Source of the DNA: Virgibacillus_F flavescens
GTDB lineage: Bacteria > Bacillota > Bacilli > Bacillales > Amphibacillaceae
Assembly (NCBI RefSeq): GCF_050574275.1
Contig: NZ_CP192260.1
Coordinates: 1,178,001-1,242,000, forward strand
Direction: 5' to 3'
DNA: 64,000 nucleotides
Position numbers and translations under genes: made by a program. Below the pieces are notes generated by a model. The model searched no databases. It saw nothing but the letters and a program-made list of their open reading frames with translations, and had not been told where the DNA came from. Shown in pieces: positions 43,868-51,313 of the stretch; the stretch's first letter is position 1, and every line of letters begins with the position of its first letter.

Positions 43868-43905
43868 AATGGCATTCGCTTCGTTTTTGATAGCGAGTGC
43901 CTAAT
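43868..43905 (+). terminator. Terminator-like hairpin after the lipoprotein
   Basis: GGCATTCGCT pairs with AGCGAGTGCC; the following T-run is weak. Confidence 0.55.
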
Positions 43906-43946
43906 TTTCTTAGCAGTTAAGAAAGTATAAATAATTTACATTCAAC

Positions 43947-43984
43947 AAAAAATGACAGGGCTCTAGTGAGTCCTGTCATTTTTC
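43947..43984. terminator. Bidirectional terminator at the end of the gas vesicle operon
   Basis: AAAAATGACAGGGCTC pairs with GAGTCCTGTCATTTTT, giving a long stem with A- and T-runs on the two sides. Confidence 0.92.
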
Positions 43985-44009
43985 TCTTGTACACTCAGCG
44001 ATATTCTTA

Positions 44010-44198
44010 CTATGCCTGAATGTCGACTACTTTTCCAAGTGATGGATGAGGCGCCTCAACACCGCTTGATTTAAGCATGTCCAGCAGCTGTTGATTTTGT
44101 TGCTCTGCGACACCCATTGACTTGCTCATAACAGCAAGGCCGGCACTTGAACGGACGCTGTGGTTTGCCATTGCAACTGACAATGCGGCAATATCCAT
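44010..44198 (-). CDS. YjfB-like putative motility protein
   Basis: A 62-residue protein starting MDIAALSVAMANHSVRSSAG and containing AEQQNQQLLDMLKSSGV. This fits the YjfB family, which is named putative motility protein by association with flagellar genes. TTGGAGGTGTCACC precedes the ATG. It is downstream of gvpT in the same direction and could be cotranscribed with it. Confidence 0.75.
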   Translation of the reverse strand: MDIAALSVAMANHSVRSSAGLAVMSKSMGVAEQQNQQLLDMLKSSGVEAPHPSLGKVVDIQA

Positions 44199-44281
44199 GG
44201 TGACACCTCCAAGATTCTATCTTTCCAGATCGTACACCTTACATATCGGCATGTCTTCGTAAATTTTGAACTAAAAATCTA

Positions 44282-44959
44282 TTATTCAGATGTAGCCTTT
44301 GAAGTTGCACTGCCCTTACTTGTAGTTGAAGAGCTTTTTTTCGTAGTAGCTTTTTTGCTGGCAGCAGGCTTTTTCTTAGCTGCTGGTTTTTTAGCAGGGC
44401 TCTTTTTAGGCTTAGCTTCTTCTTTCTTTACTTCTTTTTCTTTAACTTTTTCTTCATTTTCATCTTCTTTAGTTTCGTTTGATTCTTCTGAAGGTGTTTC
44501 TTCATCTTGATCTTCTTCAGTCTCTTCGTCATCTTCTTTTACTTCTTCTTCGTTAGACTCTTCCGTATCTTCTTCATCTTCATCGTTATTCTCATTGCCT
44601 TGTGCGTCTTCCAGCTCATCCGAGTACAGTTCAGATTCAGTCTCTTCTTCGTCGTCGTCCTGTTCTTTCTTCTTGCGTTTAAACTTGCCTGCGAATTGCT
44701 TGGATTTTTCAGAAGTATTCGTCTTGAAATCAGCAAGCTTTGCTTTCGTGTTTCCGCTTACTTCAACTGTTTTATTCTTTGCAGATGATACTTGATCCGT
44801 AATATCGGTTCGTAATTCTTTACCGGATTTTGGAGCTAACAATAACGATGTAAGCGATCCGACAAGACCACTTACGAGGCTTGCAGTTACCACCTTTTTG
44901 TTATTCTTTAATACGTTTTCTGCTGCCTTCTTTTTTGCTTGTTTTTTAACTTCTGGCAT
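44282..44959 (-). CDS. gvpT: Gas vesicle protein GvpT-like, YtxH head and Lys-rich tail
   Basis: A 225-residue protein in three parts. The N-terminal YtxH-like segment includes a short membrane helix (TASLVSGLVGSLTSLLLAPK, then SGKELR). A highly acidic middle covers about residues 95-170. The basic C-terminus, with repeats such as KKPAAKKKPAASKKATTKK, recalls histone H1 tails. GvpT is the second-to-last gene of the B. megaterium gas vesicle cluster. The mechanism is unknown. GGAGGGAATTAATC precedes the ATG. The low-complexity parts may vary between strains. Confidence 0.78.
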   Translation of the reverse strand: MPEVKKQAKKKAAENVLKNNKKVVTASLVSGLVGSLTSLLLAPKSGKELRTDITDQVSSAKNKTVEVSGNTKAKLADFKTNTSEKSKQFAGKFKRKKKEQDDDEEETESELYSDELEDAQGNENNDEDEEDTEESNEEEVKEDDEETEEDQDEETPSEESNETKEDENEEKVKEKEVKKEEAKPKKSPAKKPAAKKKPAASKKATTKKSSSTTSKGSATSKATSE

Positions 44960-44987
44960 GATTAATTCCTCCCTAATATTAAATTAA

Positions 44988-45305
44988 TTAACTTAACCGA
45001 TTTCCACTTGTCATCTTTTTTTCAAGGTCATCGAGTCGTTTTCGAAGTTGATCATTTTCTTCTTTAAGCTTATCCTGATCCTGTAATGCCGATTTTGAAT
45101 TTAAATACGGGTCAGTTTCCCACCAATCCATACCAATCTCTTTTGCTTTGTCAACGGATGCAATTATTAAACGAATTTTGATGGAGATTAACTCGATATC
45201 CGCAATACCTACGCGAATATCACCAGCAATTACGACACCTTTATCCAAAATCGTTTCCAGCACGTCAACAAGATTGCTTGACCTGGTTGATTGTTCAATA
45301 GCCAT
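44988..45305 (-). CDS. gvpJ: Gas vesicle protein GvpJ
   Basis: A GvpA-family minor shell protein. The conserved part VLETILDKGVVIAGDIRVGI and IELISIKIRLIIASVDKAKE is followed by a charged, coiled-coil tail (QDKLKEENDQLRKRLDDLEK). It is 105 residues long. It may help start or cap the vesicle. AGGAGGGAATAAATT precedes the ATG. Confidence 0.9.
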   Translation of the reverse strand: MAIEQSTRSSNLVDVLETILDKGVVIAGDIRVGIADIELISIKIRLIIASVDKAKEIGMDWWETDPYLNSKSALQDQDKLKEENDQLRKRLDDLEKKMTSGNRLS

Positions 45306-45337
45306 AATTTATTCCCTCCTAACTTTCCTGAAGCGTG

Positions 45338-45640
45338 CTACAATAAATTTCCGAGTGGTCCAAGATCGATATTTAAATCTTCATCACTCAGGTCGAAAAT
45401 TTCTTTTAATTCGTCCATTTTTGTCTCTAAATTCATAAGCGAGACTCCAAGGTCTTCAATTTCTTTTTCGGTAAGATTCCCGCCGTCGACTCTTCGTAAT
45501 GCCTGACGTTCTACCAGCTCACGTAACAGTTCAATTACGGTTAAAACAAGCTGGGCAAGACCTTGTTCGGCTTTATCGGTATCAAGGTTTATACGCCCGG
45601 TTTTCTGTTGGCGGTGTTCAAGATTTGTTGTTGATGGCAC
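45338..45640 (-). CDS. gvpK: Gas vesicle protein GvpK
   Basis: A 100-residue helical protein with the GvpK pattern (GLAQLVLTVIELLRELVERQ, ALRRVDGGNLTEKEIEDLG). It starts at the GTG complement at 45638-45640 with AGGAGGAGTTAAACC. Its start overlaps the end of gvpS by 23 bases, indicating coupling. GvpK is essential for vesicle assembly in other systems, but its exact role is open. Confidence 0.92.
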   Translation of the reverse strand: MPSTTNLEHRQQKTGRINLDTDKAEQGLAQLVLTVIELLRELVERQALRRVDGGNLTEKEIEDLGVSLMNLETKMDELKEIFDLSDEDLNIDLGPLGNLL

Positions 45641-45881
45641 GGTTTAACTCCTCCTCTTCGTACTCAAACCGTTTTGTTGACAGCTGTTCAGCAGTTTCAC
45701 GATTTGACTGAATAAGTGTTTCGACAGAAGCAATGAGGATACGTAGATCAAGATAAACCAAATCAATTCCTGCAATCGAGATAATAATATCTCCTTTAAT
45801 CGCAACACCTTTATCCAATACAACGTCAAGAATATCAATTAAAGCAATGTCCTTATTTGCGTATGCTTTTCGTTCTGACAT
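45618..45881 (-). CDS. gvpS: Gas vesicle protein GvpS (GvpA family)
   Basis: A GvpA-like protein of 87 residues with LIDILDVVLDKGVAIKGDII and GIDLVYLDLRILIASVETL. The frame is open further upstream into gvpL, but AAGGTGGTGGATCGAC sets the start at the ATG at 45881 (MSERKAYANKD). Minor shell or cap protein by family. Confidence 0.9.
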   Translation of the reverse strand: MSERKAYANKDIALIDILDVVLDKGVAIKGDIIISIAGIDLVYLDLRILIASVETLIQSNRETAEQLSTKRFEYEEEELNRAINNKS

Positions 45882-45895
45882 GTCGATCCACCACC

Positions 45896-46696
45896 TTAGG
45901 CTAATTTTGCAAAATGATATGCAGGCCATGGACCAGTGAGTTCAAGCTGCCAGCCACTTGCTTCATATTTTTCTTTTAATGCTTTCAATTTGGCAAGGAA
46001 GCCTTCTGTATCAGATTCCTGAATCAAATATACACTGTTCCAGCACATTTCTTCTGATCTACCAGTGACATCCTTATTCCAGTTTTTCTTAACCTCGTTT
46101 TTAATGCTGCTTGCTTTTAATTCATCATGCAGACCAGCGGAGAAATACTCTTTTTCCTTATCTGCCTCTTGGTCAATTATTTTATCAAGCTTCTTCTTTT
46201 CTAAGAATTGCCTTCCGGGTGAAAGTGATTCAATTTCCTTCTTCTTCTCATCTATAGTCAAACTGTGCTCCTCAATACTTGTTCGAAGCATTGTATTGTC
46301 ACAATATATTTTCAAATTCCATTCTTCTTTGTCTGATAAAAAATCCAGTGATGCAGCCATCGAGTCTGTGAAAGATTCAAGTTTCTCCCTGAGACTTGCG
46401 TTACTTTCGTAAATCGTACAAAATTTCATTGGTATAACGGTGTACGATTCGTGCAGCGTCATCAGCATTTCATGGTGATGGAAAGCTTTCACTTGTAGCC
46501 ATTCTGCGTTTGTCATTTTTTCTTCCAGCGCCTGTTCATTAAACTCAGACTCTCTGATATCACAAACTACTGCCTCCACGCTGCCTATAGACAACGTGTA
46601 AATAGGCTTTTCATCAATCCCTGCCAGCTGTGGAAGGGGAGTCGTTTCTGTTTCTTTTTTCGGTATAATACCATATAAATAAAATAAATTTCCCAT
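45896..46696 (-). CDS. gvpL: Gas vesicle protein GvpL (GvpF/L family)
   Basis: A 266-residue GvpF/L family member. Typical segments are YLYGIIPKKE at the start, FHHHEMLMTLHESYTVIPMK and the closing GWQLELTGPWPAYHFAKL. The paralogue gvpF lies two genes upstream. GvpF/L proteins bind GvpA and act in early vesicle assembly. GCGAGGAAGTTATT precedes the ATG. Confidence 0.92.
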   Translation of the reverse strand: MGNLFYLYGIIPKKETETTPLPQLAGIDEKPIYTLSIGSVEAVVCDIRESEFNEQALEEKMTNAEWLQVKAFHHHEMLMTLHESYTVIPMKFCTIYESNASLREKLESFTDSMAASLDFLSDKEEWNLKIYCDNTMLRTSIEEHSLTIDEKKKEIESLSPGRQFLEKKKLDKIIDQEADKEKEYFSAGLHDELKASSIKNEVKKNWNKDVTGRSEEMCWNSVYLIQESDTEGFLAKLKALKEKYEASGWQLELTGPWPAYHFAKLA

Positions 46697-46711
46697 AATA
46701 ACTTCCTCGCT

Positions 46712-46966
46712 TTACTCCCGCTTAGTATATTCATTCCACTGATCCATTTCGCGCTTTTTGGCGATTTCGTAACGGACAAGCAGCTCGTCTTCCTGTGTTT
46801 TATAGGCTTCTTCATTAATCTCTTCCAGCTCATACATCATTTGCAGGTGAATCAATTTTTTTTGGATGTGTTCCAAATCATAAAACTCTCTATCCACTTC
46901 TTCTTGCACCTTTTCTCCAATTTTCACTACGAGATTTAATGGGGAAGTGAAGAGTTTCTGAATCAT
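46712..46966 (-). CDS. gvpG: Gas vesicle protein GvpG
   Basis: An 84-residue protein with the GvpG pattern: FTSPLNLVVKIGEKVQEEVD followed by a coiled-coil section (LQMMYELEEINEEAYKTQED). Its ATG overlaps the gvpF stop codon by one base (TAATG). It is an accessory factor in vesicle assembly. Confidence 0.92.
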   Translation of the reverse strand: MIQKLFTSPLNLVVKIGEKVQEEVDREFYDLEHIQKKLIHLQMMYELEEINEEAYKTQEDELLVRYEIAKKREMDQWNEYTKRE

Positions 46967-47730
46967 TACGTTTCCTCCACCTTTAGTTTAATGTTAATGA
47001 AGTTATATGCTGGCCAAGGACCAGTATATTTGAAGTCCACTTTATCATTCCACTTATCATGAAGTTCATTTACCTTTTTATCGAATGCTTCTTCTTTACC
47101 GCGATCGATTAAATATGCAGCATTCAACAGCATTTTTTCACCAATAGGATCGTTGACTTTTGCAGATTCGGTTAGTGGAGTAAGCTTCTCGTGGATATCT
47201 TTCTTGATATCATCCTGAAGCTTTTGGAAAAACTCTTTAGCCATTTCACCAAGCTGTATCCGGTCAAAATATCCAGCATCCTCAGATTTTCCAGCAACTA
47301 TTTCCTTTTGTTTCAACACTTTTTCGTTTTTATGAATCTCTTTTTCAAGCCAATCCTTCTTGCCTACGACTTTTAAACCTACCTCTATTTTCCCTTTTAC
47401 TTGAGGGAATAAACTTTGGAGTTGCGGGTAGATACTTTTTAATAATGCAACCACATCATCTTCTGTTTTAAAGACATTTCCGAAACTGATGGGAATAACC
47501 GTATCCATTCGCTCCATTACATTTGAAATGACGTTTTGATGCATCATCAGGTTCTCTTTTTTGGGGGAATAGATTTTCATTGGAACCTCAGCTACGATCA
47601 TAGCTGCATCCTTATAATGAACCGTGTACGTTTCCTGTGTGCCCTCGTCAAATTCCACCGAGCCAAAATTCAAATCCGTTTTTTCAGTCTGAACGCCACA
47701 AAAGACGTATATTCCAGTTTCCGTATCCAT
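46966..47730 (-). CDS. gvpF: Gas vesicle protein GvpF (GvpF/L family)
   Basis: A 254-residue GvpF/L protein starting MDTETGIYVFCGVQ with MDTVIPISFGNVFKTEDDV and the closing KYTGPWPAYNFINIKL. It precedes gvpG and is translationally coupled to it. AAGTAAGGTGATTAT precedes the ATG. Confidence 0.92.
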   Translation of the reverse strand: MDTETGIYVFCGVQTEKTDLNFGSVEFDEGTQETYTVHYKDAAMIVAEVPMKIYSPKKENLMMHQNVISNVMERMDTVIPISFGNVFKTEDDVVALLKSIYPQLQSLFPQVKGKIEVGLKVVGKKDWLEKEIHKNEKVLKQKEIVAGKSEDAGYFDRIQLGEMAKEFFQKLQDDIKKDIHEKLTPLTESAKVNDPIGEKMLLNAAYLIDRGKEEAFDKKVNELHDKWNDKVDFKYTGPWPAYNFINIKLKVEET

Positions 47731-47739
47731 ATAATCACC

Positions 47740-48630
47740 TTACTTTATTTTTTTAAATTCTGTTTTTAATTTACTGATGAGCTTTGATTCGTCCATATCA
47801 CTGGATGTCTGGAGTGGAAACCATACAATATCAAAGCATAAGTCCCAGAAATCTTCACTGGACCCTTTAATGGGAACCTTATAACGCTTGGCCAATTCTG
47901 CTATCATTAATGAAGCACGAAGGCCAGGTCCATATCCGGACTGCTTTTGTGAACACAGCTCCCGTGATTTTGAAACAAAGTCAACAATCGTTTCCGCTTC
48001 ATGCTGGGATATCCCTGTTTTACTCACAACAGCTTTAATTTCAGATTCGACATCCATTTGATCGAGCGGCAGCGTAATCATTCTGTCCAGTAATGCATCC
48101 TGCGATTGAAAAACACCAGCATACTCAGCTGGATTACTGGTGAAAATTACTGCAAAGTCTGGATGGACTTTTACAAGTGCATTCTTTCGCTTTGTTCCAT
48201 ATAGAGGTAAAATCCGCTCTTCTAATATAGGAAGAAAAATATTGTTTGACTCCGGCTTAGAACGTGTGAATTCATCATAGACTAAGGTGTAACCGTTTTT
48301 AATTGCTTCCAGTAACTTACCGTCAGTCCATGACTCTGTTACATTTTCTTCTGTTTTGTGAACGGTACGAACGAAATTGTCTTTGACCTTATTGCTTTTA
48401 TAACCGGTAAATGCACCAATCAGGTCCTGGTTTGATAAGTCCTTGTTTCCATTCAACAGCATTACTGGTCGTTTTCGCTGCTTAGCAATATGCAGTGCGA
48501 GCGTTGTTTTACCTATACCTGATGCACCTGTGAAATGGATTGGATATCCAGAAGAAAGGTACCTTAAAGAGCGCTTGATTAGTCGCTTATAATAGGTTGA
48601 TTGCTGATATAATTCATTTGCATGTGACAT
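47740..48630 (-). CDS. gvpN: Gas vesicle AAA+ ATPase GvpN
   Basis: GvpN is an MoxR-like AAA+ ATPase needed for gas vesicle growth. The 296-residue protein has Walker A in FTGASGIGKTTLALHIA, Walker B in YTLVYDEFTRSKPE, and sensor motifs in AVIFTSNPAEYAGV. AATAGGAGGAAATC precedes the ATG. Confidence 0.95.
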   Translation of the reverse strand: MSHANELYQQSTYYKRLIKRSLRYLSSGYPIHFTGASGIGKTTLALHIAKQRKRPVMLLNGNKDLSNQDLIGAFTGYKSNKVKDNFVRTVHKTEENVTESWTDGKLLEAIKNGYTLVYDEFTRSKPESNNIFLPILEERILPLYGTKRKNALVKVHPDFAVIFTSNPAEYAGVFQSQDALLDRMITLPLDQMDVESEIKAVVSKTGISQHEAETIVDFVSKSRELCSQKQSGYGPGLRASLMIAELAKRYKVPIKGSSEDFWDLCFDIVWFPLQTSSDMDESKLISKLKTEFKKIK

Positions 48631-48664
48631 GATTTCCTCCTATTATTATCGTAAGTATGACCGG

Positions 48665-48925
48665 TTATGCTTGTTGCTCTTCAAGAACGCTGCGATAACG
48701 TAAACTAATTCGAGAAAATCCAACTACTTCTTCATCGTCATCCAGAAATACTTCATACAATCCAATCATTTGGTCGTGCGCATATTTTTTCATGTAATCT
48801 TTTTCTTCAATTACTTCAACTAATACACGCCATCCACCTTCTTCATGTTGTTTTACGGAGATTATTTTATGAGGTGGGGCAATGTTTTCATTGAAAAATA
48901 CTTTAACTTCTTCCATAATTTTCAT
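48665..48925 (-). CDS. gvpO: Gas vesicle protein GvpO (GvpR of B. megaterium)
   Basis: An 86-residue protein of the GvpO family, with GGWRVLVEVIEEKDYMKKYA, a DQMIGLYEVFLDDDEEVVGF core and RISLRYRSV. The first of two possible ATG starts is taken (48925; the other is at 48916), as neither has a strong Shine-Dalgarno. The role is unclear, possibly regulatory. Confidence 0.88.
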   Translation of the reverse strand: MKIMEEVKVFFNENIAPPHKIISVKQHEEGGWRVLVEVIEEKDYMKKYAHDQMIGLYEVFLDDDEEVVGFSRISLRYRSVLEEQQA

Positions 48926-49021
48926 TTTCCATCACGCATCCTTATTATTTAGTTATTTAAAATAAGTTAGAACATGCAAGAGGACCAGCCTCTTGCATCT
49001 CCAACTACTACCTATAGTTTA

Positions 49022-49303
49022 TTAGGCATGAGCTTCTTCTTCATCGTAGCCAATACTGTTTGAGCGTGCAGATAAGCGATCGGCGAGGCCGTCCTCTTCT
49101 ACTTCGTCACGCAATAGTCCAACTGCTTCCGCATAACGTAACCAAGTGTCAACACTTGCTACAACGATTCGTGCTTCAACTGTAATCAATTCAATTCCTA
49201 CTACTGACACACGTACAAATGCGTCAATTACGATACCCTTGTCCAAAATTCTGTCGATAACTTCTGCTAAACTTGAACTATCTGTTGATTTTTGTATAGC
49301 CAT
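49022..49303 (-). CDS. gvpA: Gas vesicle structural protein GvpA
   Basis: GvpA forms the ribs of the vesicle wall. The conserved core is LAEVIDRILDKGIVIDAFVR and VGIELITVEARIVVASVDTW with LRYAEAVGLL. It is 93 residues long; the acidic tail after residue 75 resembles the B. megaterium GvpB form. Only one major shell gene is present, whereas B. megaterium has two. Confidence 0.95.
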   Translation of the reverse strand: MAIQKSTDSSSLAEVIDRILDKGIVIDAFVRVSVVGIELITVEARIVVASVDTWLRYAEAVGLLRDEVEEDGLADRLSARSNSIGYDEEEAHA

Positions 49304-49344
49304 AAGAATGTATCTCTCCCTTTATATGATTTTCTATTCACTAT

Positions 49345-49899
49345 TTAGCCATTTAGGCTTTTAATAGATGATGCCTGCTTTATATCTTTTGGTCCTTTAA
49401 TATTATTGGAGCTTTTAATTTGTGTAGAACTCTTGATACTATTCACTCCTTTAATATCGCCGACACCAGATATTCCATTTGTTGAACCTGTTTTTTGCTT
49501 CAGCTTCTTCTGAAAAGATTCACCGGCATCTTTCACACCTGAAATTTTTTCGCGAAGCTTTAATAGAGCGCCTTGGGCTTTTTCTTCCACTTTTCCTGCG
49601 TTTGCATGAACCTGTTCAGCGTTTTCATTTTTCTTCTTTTGCAAACGCCCCGCTGCAGCGTTTACCTTTGCCTGCATGCCTTCTTTCATTTTGGCCTGCA
49701 TTTGATCAGCCATTTCGGATTTAACTTCTTTTTTAGCCGATTCCTTCAGATCAGTCGGATCGTCTGCGCGTTTTATAACACGTTTTACACGCTTATGAAC
49801 CTTAGGAATCATAAGAGTAGAAGCAGCGGCTAGGGTGGAAAGACCTCCAACAAGTACAGTTGCGCCGGTACTATCTTTGTTCTTCTTAGGTGCATCCAT
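49345..49899 (-). CDS. GvpQ/GvpP-like gas vesicle accessory protein with hexapeptide tail
   Basis: A 184-residue protein, first certain gene of the operon. It has a hydrophobic segment near the start (GATVLVGGLSTLAAASTLMI), a long Lys/Glu/Gln-rich helix, and a tail of six-residue repeats centred on IK (for example SIKSST, QIKSSN, NIKGPK, DIKQAS, SIKSLN). In B. megaterium the genes next to gvpA are gvpP and gvpQ, and I cannot tell which one this is. AAAGGAGGTTACGT precedes the ATG. Confidence 0.7.
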   Translation of the reverse strand: MDAPKKNKDSTGATVLVGGLSTLAAASTLMIPKVHKRVKRVIKRADDPTDLKESAKKEVKSEMADQMQAKMKEGMQAKVNAAAGRLQKKKNENAEQVHANAGKVEEKAQGALLKLREKISGVKDAGESFQKKLKQKTGSTNGISGVGDIKGVNSIKSSTQIKSSNNIKGPKDIKQASSIKSLNG

Positions 49900-50116
49900 A
49901 CGTAACCTCCTTTATCAAAAGCCTCCAAATAAGTGAAATTACGATAAATTTTTCACCAAAGGCTACCCGTTTCCTATTAAATACCCATGTGGTTGAAAAA
50001 GAAACTAGTCCAAAATATACCATGGAAATAATAGGCTGATTCTGTAACAAAAAATGGTCTGAAAAAAGCGGTCTGATTAAGAGTGGCATGAGAAGTATTA
50101 CAATTGTGACAAACAC
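49886..50116 (-). CDS. Possible small membrane protein leading the gas vesicle operon
   Basis: A 76-codon frame with three hydrophobic segments (MFVTIVILLMPLLIRPLF, MVYFGLVSFSTTWVF, KFIVISLIWRLLI). Its last codons contain the Shine-Dalgarno and start of the next gene, so the two would be coupled. No clear ribosome binding site precedes it, and no family is recognised. It may be only leader sequence. Confidence 0.35.
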   Translation of the reverse strand: MFVTIVILLMPLLIRPLFSDHFLLQNQPIISMVYFGLVSFSTTWVFNRKRVAFGEKFIVISLIWRLLIKEVTYGCT

Positions 50117-50232
50117 ATTATATTTGAATAAAGTACAAAAGACTTACTAAATTTAAAGAATTGATAGAAAATATTACCTAGTAGTAGTACAATAGTATTA
50201 ATTAAGCAGGTAGGTAAGTATAAAGCCTTTCT

Positions 50233-50291
50233 TCCTGCATAAGTGCAACTATGCTTTCGCCGCTAAAACTTGGCGATTAGCCAAATTTACT
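50233..50291. repeat. TGCATAAGTGCAACT repeat, copy 3
   Basis: CTGCATAAGTGCAACTATGC, then TTTCGCCGCTAAAACTTGGC and GATTAGCCAAATTT, upstream of comK. This is the most complete copy; the two others are at 33311 and 35687. Confidence 0.65.
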
Positions 50292-50334
50292 AACAGTGAA
50301 ATAGCCTCATTTAGGGGCGTGTGAGGTGCGGAGT

Positions 50335-50838
50335 GTGAAGGTTACGAAGTCGGTATTTATTATTACGCAAACAACGAAGGCAATTATTTCAGAGGATTCC
50401 ACTTATTATCGTTCACTTATTCTGGAAGGTGTAAAGGAACGTCATTCCCTTCATAAGCCAGAGCAGATCATCGACAATACGTGCCTGTTGTATGGCTCTA
50501 CGCTTGCTGGCAGACGAGCTGCAGTAAAGGATATCTTGAAAATAACGAACAAAATTCCAGTACCAGTCATTCCGGATAAAGGCGTTTACATGATGCCGAC
50601 TGCATCTACTAAAAATAAAGACTGTGCCTGGCTATCATATGACCACATTGATTTTTATGAGCAACGGGATGGGAAAACATTCGTTGGGTTTAACGATGGA
50701 AGCGGACTATATGTAAATGCATCGGTCAGCACAATTGACATGCAGTATAAACGAACAAGCCAGCTCATCGTAAAACTGAACCGAGCCATCCTATTCGGCC
50801 GCCGAACCAACCCATTTTACCAGAACATCCACAACTAA
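50335..50838 (+). CDS. comK: Competence transcription factor ComK
   Basis: ComK is the master activator of natural competence; it binds paired AAAA-N5-TTTT boxes. The conserved blocks are present: IIDNTCLLYGSTLAGRRAAV, VPVIPDKGVYMMPTAST, and DCAWLSYDHI with TFVGFNDGSGLYVNASVST. The frame opens at a GTG at 50326, but the GTG at 50335 is better placed after TGAGGTG (MKVTKSVFIITQ), giving 167 residues. It is shorter than B. subtilis ComK (192) at the C-terminus, where the B. subtilis protein has a MecA-related degradation signal. It is divergent from the gas vesicle operon. Confidence 0.88.
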   Translation: MKVTKSVFIITQTTKAIISEDSTYYRSLILEGVKERHSLHKPEQIIDNTCLLYGSTLAGRRAAVKDILKITNKIPVPVIPDKGVYMMPTASTKNKDCAWLSYDHIDFYEQRDGKTFVGFNDGSGLYVNASVSTIDMQYKRTSQLIVKLNRAILFGRRTNPFYQNIHN

Positions 50839-50842
50839 AATG

Positions 50843-51072
50843 AGGCAATTGAAAAAGTTACATGTGGTAAAGGTTAATGTGGATCTGCGATCGCATCTTT
50901 GAATATACTTCGCTTTCCGCGGGCACGGCTGCAGTCTCCTCGGATAAGCAAATACCGCTTTCCTGCGGGGTCTTCAGCTCGCGCTGTTCCCGCAGGAGTC
51001 TACGTATATTCGAAGATGCTAAGTTAAAATGAGAAGTAAACGTTCAAAGATCTACCACTTTTTCAGTGACCG
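50843..51072. repeat. MITE-like element downstream of comK
   Basis: A full copy from GGCAATTGAAAAAGTTACATG to CTACCACTTTTTCAGTGAC. Inner inverted parts are GCATCTTTGAATATACTTCG and CGTATATTCGAAGATGC. The middle contains TTTCCGCGGGCACGGCTGC and TTCCTGCGGGGTCTTCAGC. Confidence 0.78.
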
Positions 51073-51080
51073 TAACTAAT

Positions 51081-51102
51081 ACCGCCGAGAGGCGGTTTTT
51101 TC
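51081..51102 (+). terminator. Terminator downstream of comK
   Basis: ACCGCC pairs with GGCGGT around GAGA and is followed by six T residues. Confidence 0.75.
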
Positions 51103-51130
51103 ATTGAGCATAATTACCAATAATCTCCTA

Positions 51131-51166
51131 AATGTACCAGGCACGGCCCGAATTATGTCGAATAAT
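51131..51166 (-). repeat. GTACCTGGTAC-type element, copy 4 (reverse)
   Basis: On the reverse strand it reads CGACATAATTCGGGCCGTGC then CTGGTACAT, matching the 9.2 kb copy. It follows the comK terminator. Confidence 0.75.
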
Positions 51167-51313
51167 AGTCGGAGAGGGCAGTTCGCTTGAATATGTGGGG
51201 CTATAGGGGGTAAAATGAGGTATCTTATATTGAAAATTTTGTTTTTGCTTTTATACATAGTTTTAAATAAGTTTCAATTGAATGAAGTGACTCGACCTGG
51301 GAGGAGTTTACAT

